Assembly: GCA_045119215.1 (NCBI GenBank)
Contig: JBGVDD010000193.1
Coordinates: 1 to 35,359 of the forward strand
Source of the DNA: RUG11237 sp045119215
GTDB taxonomy: Bacteria > Bacillota > Clostridia > Lachnospirales > Lachnospiraceae
Length of the DNA: 35,359 bases
Reading direction: 5' to 3'
The position numbers were made by a program, and so were the translations under genes. Shown piece by piece: positions 29,764 through 35,359 of the stretch. Within the stretch, counting starts at the first letter, position 1, and every line of letters starts with the position of its first letter. The notes beneath the pieces were generated by a model. The model was given only the letters and a program-made list of their open reading frames with translations, was not told the origin of the DNA and made no database searches.

Positions 29764-30672
29764 ATGAAAAAATATATCAAATATATGGGGATAGGACTAG
29801 TATGTGCCCTGCTGTTTTGTGCTGTGAAAAATTGTGTGGCGTACCGCTTTCCCTGTAAAAGCAGCGGAATTCAGGCAGCCATACAGGAGCAAAAGATTGA
29901 CTCGTTGTTCTTGGGTTCTTCTCTGTTTCGACAGGGTATTGATATTAATACAGCTATGGAAGAAACCGGGGGAAATTGTTTTGTGCTGTCATACAATGGA
30001 AATCAGCCAGTTCAGATGAGAGAAGAGTTGGATATGATTTTAGCTCACCAGTTGGATATTAAGAAGTTATATGTAGACTTGTATGTGTATTCTTCGGCTT
30101 TAGGACCTGCAATCAGTGATACAAGGCTTATCTGGGATTTGGATATGAGGAGAAAAATTAATGTCTTTTCGGATATGGTAAGGTATTCTCAGGCAGGTGG
30201 CAGCGAGTTTGTAGATTTTTTTATCAGTGCAAATAATGAGTATCTTCTTTTTTATCCTGTATATCAGCTGGCTATGAAAAATGAATTTTATAAAGGTGGA
30301 AACATAAGACAAACCCAGGGAAGTACCAAAAAAGTGCTTGATCATCTTGTGGCTCCGGGGGACAGAGAAGGGATTCATCCGGTGCAAAAGCAAGCATTGT
30401 CAGATATTATAGACATATGTAGGGAACGTGGAATCAATCTTGTTTTTCTGGAGGTTCCAAAATATGAGACTTTGGCTGAGGCAGATTATTATCAAAGACT
30501 TAGAGGAGAGTTAGAGGAGGTTGTGGCAGGGGAGAAGTATATTGCTGCCTCCCAGGTAGACTTTGATAATGGGAATCCTGAAAATTATCAGGATTTGTTT
30601 CATTTGTCTGCCAAAGGCCGCAGAGAGTATACCAAACAATTATTAGATGCAGAAGAAAGGGTGCTACAGTAA
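29764..30672 (+). CDS. SGNH-fold partner of the MBOAT acyltransferase (DltD/AlgX-like)
   Basis: A 302-residue protein with one N-terminal membrane anchor (residues about 8-24), the remainder facing outward. FLGSSLFRQGID at 49-60 carries the GSS nucleophile region. LSYNGNQP near 75-82 is the oxyanion-side block, and near the end DLFHLSAKGRREYTKQL supplies the D-x-x-H pair. This order is that of SGNH acyl-transfer proteins that finish the reaction begun by an MBOAT. It follows the MBOAT gene directly and ends two bases before the next start. The acceptor is presumably the exported glycan. Confidence 0.83.
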   Translation: MKKYIKYMGIGLVCALLFCAVKNCVAYRFPCKSSGIQAAIQEQKIDSLFLGSSLFRQGIDINTAMEETGGNCFVLSYNGNQPVQMREELDMILAHQLDIKKLYVDLYVYSSALGPAISDTRLIWDLDMRRKINVFSDMVRYSQAGGSEFVDFFISANNEYLLFYPVYQLAMKNEFYKGGNIRQTQGSTKKVLDHLVAPGDREGIHPVQKQALSDIIDICRERGINLVFLEVPKYETLAEADYYQRLRGELEEVVAGEKYIAASQVDFDNGNPENYQDLFHLSAKGRREYTKQLLDAEERVLQ

Positions 30673-30674
30673 CT

Positions 30675-31856
30675 ATGAAAAAGAAAAAGTTAGAGTATAT
30701 AGAAGGATATAAAGGCTTTGCCTGTTTGTGTGTTATGTTATCCCATTTTTTTGCCGCATTCTGTAATGTGTGGGTCACATCCTTGCCGGAGCGGGCTCAC
30801 AACGGTGCATGGTATGAAACCTGGATTGGTACTACACCGCTAAACTTATTTTACAATGGAAACTTTGGGGTACGTGTGTTTTTCATTACCAGTGGGTTTG
30901 TATTAAGCTATGGATATTTTTGTTCGGGAAGCATGGAATATTTGAAAAAAGGAGCCATAAAACGGTATTTTCGGCTGGTGATTCCGGTGGTGTTTATCAA
31001 CCTGGCAACCTTTGGACTGATGAGATTTGGTTTGATGTATCATCAGGAGGCTGCCATGATTTCTAAAAGCTATGACTGGCTGGCAGCTTTTAATAATTTT
31101 CCCCCAAATCTGCTTACCGCCCTCAAAGAAGGCTTGTTTGAGAATTTTTTTCTAAACAAAGCTACCTATGTAGGTCCTTTGTGGACTATGACCTATGAGA
31201 TGCTTGGGTCTTTGCTGGTCTTTGCTTTTCTTGCCCTATTTGGCCAGGATAAGGTACGTTATCTGCTCTACGTGGTATTTTTGGTGCTTTTTAGAGAGTC
31301 AAATTATTCCCACTTTGTGGTAGGTATGGCATTGTGCGACCTTATGATAACCAAGGATGGTCTGATGAAGAAGCTTAGAAAAAGAAAATGGGCGATAGCC
31401 TTGGTGGCAGTGATTGGAGTGGCATTTTCTACCTACCCTTCCGGAACTGACCCGAGTATTACCATATACCGGTATTTTAATCTGAATCAAATCATGGATA
31501 CTGTGACAGTGTACCATTTTATTGGAGCTGCCTTACTGCTTTTGACCATCATAAACAGCAGGGGACTGCAAAGATTTTTTGAACTGCCGCCTTTTGCTTT
31601 TTTAGGAAAACACTGCTTTGGATTGTACCTGGTACACTGGCCGGTGATGATGAGTCTATCAAGCTATATTATTGTAAAATATACAGGAGGGAGCCTGTCT
31701 TATTACAAGGTAGTGGCTATTGACTTTGTGATTACTATGGCAGTGATTGTGGCTCTTGCGGTAGCTGTCTCTAAAACATTGGATAAGTACAGTATCCGTT
31801 TGGCAAAATGGGTGGCTTTAAAGGCCTTCCCGAAAGAGGAAGGGGAGGTCAAATAG
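30675..31856 (+). CDS. Acyltransferase family 3 membrane protein (OafA-like)
   Basis: A 393-residue protein with about ten membrane helices. It opens EYIEGYKGFACLCVMLSHFF, with the conserved GYKG-x6-LSH block and its histidine, then NFGVRVFFITSGFVLSYGYF and RYFRLVIPVVF. At the end is FLGKHCFGLYLVHWPVM. These are the hallmarks of acyltransferase-3 (PF01757) proteins, which O-acylate sugars using cytoplasmic acyl-CoA. There is no SGNH domain fused to it. It is tightly packed between the SGNH gene and a second AT3 gene (four-base gap). Confidence 0.9.
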   Translation: MKKKKLEYIEGYKGFACLCVMLSHFFAAFCNVWVTSLPERAHNGAWYETWIGTTPLNLFYNGNFGVRVFFITSGFVLSYGYFCSGSMEYLKKGAIKRYFRLVIPVVFINLATFGLMRFGLMYHQEAAMISKSYDWLAAFNNFPPNLLTALKEGLFENFFLNKATYVGPLWTMTYEMLGSLLVFAFLALFGQDKVRYLLYVVFLVLFRESNYSHFVVGMALCDLMITKDGLMKKLRKRKWAIALVAVIGVAFSTYPSGTDPSITIYRYFNLNQIMDTVTVYHFIGAALLLLTIINSRGLQRFFELPPFAFLGKHCFGLYLVHWPVMMSLSSYIIVKYTGGSLSYYKVVAIDFVITMAVIVALAVAVSKTLDKYSIRLAKWVALKAFPKEEGEVK

Positions 31857-31860
31857 TACA

Positions 31861-32949
31861 ATGGAAGCAAAAGAAAGAAGAAACACAACACAGACATTAA
31901 GAAACATCAAAGAGAAAAATTTACAGAGAAAAGGATATCTGGATATTGCCAAGGCAATTGGAGTGATTATCGTGCTTATCAATCACATAGGATTATCTCT
32001 TGGAAAAGGAAATACATATCTAGGAGCCTTTTATGTCTCAGAATTTTTTTTGTTAGCTGGAATCACCTTTTCCATAAAAGAGGGCGAAAAGGTGGATGAT
32101 TTCATTGCAAGAAAGGCAAAACGATTGTTGCTGCCCTATTTTGGATACAGCTTGTTTTATCTTATTTGGTACGGATTGTCCCAAATGAGAGTTCACCATT
32201 TGAATGCTATGGATATTCAGAAAAAAATAGGGGGAATATTGTATGGGAGAAATTATCTCTCCCTTGGAAACCGTAGAATTTACACAATGGAGATTATGAA
32301 CGCTCCTATGTGGTTTTTGTTGGCTCTCTTTTGCTGTCTTGTGATATATGGAATTTTGACTATTACCATGAAGGAAAAAAAATGGATTGGTGTAGTGGGG
32401 GTGACCTTTTTGGGGGTGGTGTTACAGTATATGGTGAAAATGCTATTGCCCTGGGGAATGGATGTGGCTTTGATTATGCTGCCCCTCATGTATGTAGGGG
32501 AATGCATTACAAAGATAGATTATATTAAAGTTACAAGAAAGAAGCTTTTGATACTGCCTATGACAACATTTCTTTTTGTGATTACCGTAGCTTTGAATGG
32601 AGCTGGAAATTCTTCTGTGAATGATTATGGTCATAGTGTGTGTATGTTTTTGCTGGCATCTGTTTGTGGAACCTACCTGTGCATTTTATTATCCTATTAT
32701 ATAGAAACCTATTTGCATTTTTTTGCAAAACCACTTATGATAGTAGGAAGGTACACCATGGATATTTTGTGCTTCCATTTATTTATCTTTGCACTGGTAA
32801 CTACCATGGCAGGAAGCGTAGGGCTTGGAAGTGAGAATATATGGGTCAAACTAGTGGCAGTGTTTATGGGGCTGTGTATTCCGGTATTGCTTAAGATGTT
32901 TGGAATAAAAATCCTTGATATGTTAAAGAAAGGGAAAAATGATGAGTGA
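31861..32949 (+). CDS. Acyltransferase family 3 membrane protein (WecH-like)
   Basis: A 362-residue protein with about ten membrane helices. After a charged 22-residue lead comes RKGYLDIAKAIGVIIVLINHIGL with the conserved D..K and NH pair. AFYVSEFFLLAGITFS and FIARKAKRLLLPYFGYSLFYL follow, then NAPMWFLLALFC. It belongs to the acyltransferase-3 family but to a different branch from the preceding gene, closer to WecH/OatA-like short forms. It probably acylates a second position or a different sugar. Its end overlaps the start of the next gene by 11 bases, a sign of translational coupling. Confidence 0.88.
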   Translation: MEAKERRNTTQTLRNIKEKNLQRKGYLDIAKAIGVIIVLINHIGLSLGKGNTYLGAFYVSEFFLLAGITFSIKEGEKVDDFIARKAKRLLLPYFGYSLFYLIWYGLSQMRVHHLNAMDIQKKIGGILYGRNYLSLGNRRIYTMEIMNAPMWFLLALFCCLVIYGILTITMKEKKWIGVVGVTFLGVVLQYMVKMLLPWGMDVALIMLPLMYVGECITKIDYIKVTRKKLLILPMTTFLFVITVALNGAGNSSVNDYGHSVCMFLLASVCGTYLCILLSYYIETYLHFFAKPLMIVGRYTMDILCFHLFIFALVTTMAGSVGLGSENIWVKLVAVFMGLCIPVLLKMFGIKILDMLKKGKNDE

Positions 32950-33883
32950 AAAAATTTCGTTTGTAATTCCCTGTTATGGTTCGGAACAGACCATTGGAAT
33001 CGTAACAGGTCAGATAAAAGATGTGATGAAAGAAAGAGAAGAATTCGATTATGAGATTCTTTTGGTAAATGATTGTTCTCCGGACAATGTGTGGAGCGTG
33101 ATTACCAAGCTATGCAAAGAGGATAGCCATATTCGTGCCATTCGTCTGGCAAAGAATTTTGGGCAGCACTCTGCACTGATGGCGGGATATACCTTTGTGA
33201 CTGGAGATTATGTGGCTACCCTGGATGATGACGGACAGACTCCGGCAGGAGAGGTATTTAAGTTAATCGATAAGGTAAAAGAAGGATATGATGTGGCATA
33301 TGGCTATTATCCAGAGAGAAAAGATAATATTTTCCGCAAGTTTGGTACTTTAATGAACAATAAGATGCTGGAAATGATGATTGAAAAACCAAAATCAGTA
33401 CATTTAACCAGTTATTTTGTGGCAAAAAGATATATCGTGGATGAAATTGTAAAATATAAAAATCCCTATCCATATATCTGGGGTCTGGTGCTTCGTACTA
33501 CAAAAAATATTGTGAATGTACCAATCAATCATGAGGAAAGAAAAGAGGGAAAATCAGGATACACTCTGGTAAAGTTGTTAAATTTGTGGATGAATGGCTT
33601 TACAGCCTTTTCCGTCAAACCCCTTCGGATTGCTACCGGTGTAGGTGCTGTCACTTCTGCAGTTGGAGTTTTGTTTATTATTTTCACCATTGTAAAGAAA
33701 CTCCTGCAGCCGGATTTGGTACCAGGATATAGCTCTTTAATGGCTGTGTTACTCTTTATCGGTGGTATGCTTATGGTTATGTTAGGATTAATCGGTGAAT
33801 ATGTAGGGCGAATTTATATTTGTATCAATGCTTCTCCACAGTTTGTGATAGGAGAGCAGATAAATATAACTAAACAGGATTAG
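32939..33883 (+). CDS. Polyprenyl-phosphate glycosyltransferase (GtrB/ArnC-like GT2)
   Basis: A 314-residue protein. The GT-A domain has FVIPCYGSEQTI, VNDCSPDNVW at 43-52, AKNFGQHSALMAGY near 71-84 and TLDDDGQTP at 94-102. The RKEGKSGYTL element at 201-210 and two C-terminal membrane helices (about 231-252 and 266-289) are typical of GtrB, ArnC and Pgl-type enzymes that make undecaprenyl-phosphate-hexose. It should supply a lipid-phosphate sugar to one of the GT-C enzymes of this block. ATG 32942, one codon later, is an alternative start. It is distinct from the helix-less DPM1-like enzyme at 25078, so the locus probably has two lipid-phosphate donors. Confidence 0.9.
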   Translation: MMSEKISFVIPCYGSEQTIGIVTGQIKDVMKEREEFDYEILLVNDCSPDNVWSVITKLCKEDSHIRAIRLAKNFGQHSALMAGYTFVTGDYVATLDDDGQTPAGEVFKLIDKVKEGYDVAYGYYPERKDNIFRKFGTLMNNKMLEMMIEKPKSVHLTSYFVAKRYIVDEIVKYKNPYPYIWGLVLRTTKNIVNVPINHEERKEGKSGYTLVKLLNLWMNGFTAFSVKPLRIATGVGAVTSAVGVLFIIFTIVKKLLQPDLVPGYSSLMAVLLFIGGMLMVMLGLIGEYVGRIYICINASPQFVIGEQINITKQD

Positions 33884-33904
33884 GTTTCGTAAAAGGGTGA
33901 GGGA

Positions 33905-35296
33905 ATGAAGGAAATCATAAAGCAGATATTACAGTCCTGGAACAATAGGGACGGAAATGTAAACAGTACCCAGGATATTATCCTGTGGATAGAAAAACTA
34001 AATAAAGAAACCTTTGTGGATATTAAAGAGTGTAAGATTTCAGACAGTACTTTTTGGTTTTACGATGATTATAATGGTGAAATTTTAAACAGAAAACGCA
34101 GTTTTTTCTCAGTAAAAGGAATGCGTCATTTTGTGGATGATGAGTTTATCTGTGAGCAGCCTATGATTATCCAGCCGGAAATCGGTTATCTTGGTATTAT
34201 CTGCAAAGTGATTAATGGAGAGTTAAATTTTCTGATGCAGGCAAAAATTGAGCCGGGAAATGTAAACTGTGTCCAGATTTCCCCTACGATTCAGGCTACC
34301 AAAAGTAATTTCACCAGGGCACATGGTGGAAAGCTGCCTACGTATTTTGAGTATTTTGAAAATTCCAGGCAGTACACGGTGCTTTATGACCAGATTCAGT
34401 CGGAGCAGTCTGCAAGGTTCTATAAGAAAAGAAATCGAAATATGATAATGCTGATAGAGGATGAAATCCAGGTTTACGATAACTATAAATGGATGACATT
34501 AGGACAAATCAAGGAATTGATGAAGATTGACAATCTGGTGAATATGGATACCAGGACAGTTCTCTCCGGCATTCCCTTGATAACGGCCCAATTTGATGCC
34601 GGGGATTTCAAGGAACTGAAGAGTTATTTTTCTGAAAGAGAGTTTTTTGCATCTGTATACGAGACAGATATTATGGAAGAGCTGGCACAGATATATCAGT
34701 ATATGAACAATTATAAAATGTTTCATGAAGTGAAGACCAAGCCGGTTCCTCTGAATGAGCTGGTGGATTGGCGGGTGGATGATTGCGGGGTTACCTGTAA
34801 GAAATCTTCCAATTTTATGGTGAGATTTTACGATATTTCCATCTCTGGGCGTGAAGTACAGAATTGGACTCAGCCTTTGTTTAAGGCAAATGGACAGGCT
34901 GTGTTTGGGCTGATTTGCTGTAAGGATCAAGGGGTATACAAATATCTGGTTTGTCCTAGAGCAGAGATTGGTTCTTTCGATAAACTGGAATTGGCTCCAT
35001 CCATACAGAAAGAGCCCATTGAAGTTGCCACCCACGAAAATGCTGTGGAACACTTGTTTGAGCAAAAGCTGTCAAAAAAAGAAGGAGTCCTGCTGGATGT
35101 GCTTCTCTCCGAGGAGGGGGGACGCTTCTATCATGAGCAGAACCGAAATGTAATCATGGAAATTTCAAAGGAAGAACTATCCAAGCTGCCAGAGGGGTAT
35201 TTCTGGGTTAGCTACAGTACCTTGAATTATCTAGTTCAGGTAAATAACTGTCTGAATATTCAGCTGAGAAATTTATTATCCTTATTAAAAATATAA
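33905..35296 (+). CDS. NDP-hexose 2,3-dehydratase family protein
   Basis: A 463-residue protein made of two homologous halves, about 30-220 and 285-463. Each half has a Q-P strand (EQPMIIQPEIGYLGIICK; WTQPLFKANGQAVFGLICC), a 'KIEPG' or equivalent loop, a 'SPTIQ' or 'APSIQ' element, and a closing RFY...NRN.IM block (171-182 and 407-418). This duplicated layout is that of TylX3/EvaA/SpnO-type 2,3-dehydratases, which remove the C2 hydroxyl of dTDP-4-keto-6-deoxyglucose on the way to 2,6-dideoxy sugars. The second half looks more diverged. It starts 21 bases after the GtrB-like gene with GTGAGGG as ribosome site, and ends the operon. The 3-ketoreductase that normally completes the step is not visible here. 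Confidence 0.88.
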   Translation: MKEIIKQILQSWNNRDGNVNSTQDIILWIEKLNKETFVDIKECKISDSTFWFYDDYNGEILNRKRSFFSVKGMRHFVDDEFICEQPMIIQPEIGYLGIICKVINGELNFLMQAKIEPGNVNCVQISPTIQATKSNFTRAHGGKLPTYFEYFENSRQYTVLYDQIQSEQSARFYKKRNRNMIMLIEDEIQVYDNYKWMTLGQIKELMKIDNLVNMDTRTVLSGIPLITAQFDAGDFKELKSYFSEREFFASVYETDIMEELAQIYQYMNNYKMFHEVKTKPVPLNELVDWRVDDCGVTCKKSSNFMVRFYDISISGREVQNWTQPLFKANGQAVFGLICCKDQGVYKYLVCPRAEIGSFDKLELAPSIQKEPIEVATHENAVEHLFEQKLSKKEGVLLDVLLSEEGGRFYHEQNRNVIMEISKEELSKLPEGYFWVSYSTLNYLVQVNNCLNIQLRNLLSLLKI

Positions 35297-35304
35297 GCGA
35301 TAAG

Positions 35305-35349
35305 CTTCCATACACTGTTGGGTGAGGGAACCTGTATGGAAGTTTTTTT
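35305..35349 (+). terminator. Intrinsic terminator of the glycan cluster
   Basis: CTTCCATACA at 35305-35314 is the exact reverse complement of TGTATGGAAG at 35333-35342 and is followed by seven T. It lies eight bases after the stop of the dehydratase gene. Confidence 0.85.
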
Positions 35350-35359
35350 CTGCCAAAGA

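Noticed and set aside
34499..35065. A 188-codon reverse-strand frame in the 2,3-dehydratase gene
   Set aside because: It is an antisense shadow of a clear, duplicated-domain enzyme, with no start signal or family match.

Overview
The window looks like chromosomal DNA from a low-GC Gram-positive anaerobe, most likely a gut Clostridia of the Lachnospiraceae type. This rests on A/T-rich codon use, strong AGGAGG-type ribosome sites, a BspA-type leucine-rich-repeat surface protein with GHTYGEW-type C-terminal modules, a carboxynorspermidine decarboxylase, a Firmicutes cdaA-cdaR pair, an HPr with both His15 and Ser46, and a large surface-glycan locus. The genus cannot be fixed from what I see.

Layout. 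(1) Positions 1-3.6 kb are a decaying accessory stretch: the tail of an aminoglycoside 6-adenylyltransferase-like gene, a frameshifted small membrane-protein gene, an orphan Phd/YefM-type antitoxin, and a BspA-like surface-protein gene broken by three single-base indels, closed by a terminator. (2) 3.6-7.8 kb: nested inverted repeats, then a clean promoter driving nspC and a 949-residue protein with a C-terminal polysaccharide pyruvyl transferase domain. (3) 7.8-11.9 kb: a promoter, two unrecognised membrane proteins, the diadenylate cyclase cdaA with its partner cdaR, and an HPr (ptsH) gene ending in a strong terminator. (4) 12-20.6 kb: the first half of a surface-polysaccharide cluster (DUF2142 membrane protein, Wzx-type flippase, CDP-glycerol-type glycerophosphotransferase, hexapeptide acetyltransferase, three tandem GT2 enzymes). 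(5) 20.6-21.4 kb: one reverse-strand gene, a NodZ/FUT8-like fucosyltransferase-fold enzyme with its own promoter. (6) 21.5-35.3 kb: the second half of the cluster, closely packed: GT4, GT2, GT-C, a DPM1-like GT2 with a DUF2304 partner, rmlD, a second GT-C, MBOAT plus SGNH protein, two acyltransferase-3 proteins, a GtrB/ArnC-like polyprenyl-phosphate GT2, and an NDP-hexose 2,3-dehydratase, ending in a strong terminator.

How the genes fit together (inference). Cytoplasmic GT2/GT4 enzymes and a TagF-like enzyme would build a lipid-linked glycan containing a dTDP-sugar and probably glycerol-phosphate. The flippase exports it. Two polyprenyl-phosphate sugar synthases feed the multi-membrane GT-C enzymes that decorate the polymer outside the membrane, and MBOAT/SGNH and the AT3 proteins O-acylate it. 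The 2,3-dehydratase implies a 2-deoxy (2,6-dideoxy-type) sugar. No initiating phosphoglycosyl transferase and no clear Wzy polymerase lie in the window.

The most unexpected signal is an 18-base sequence found identically at 9304-9321 and 21520-21537. Each copy sits two or three bases after a promoter-like -35/-10 pair with 17-base spacing: one ahead of cdaA-cdaR, the other ahead of the second half of the glycan cluster. This may link c-di-AMP synthesis and surface-glycan expression through a shared control element.
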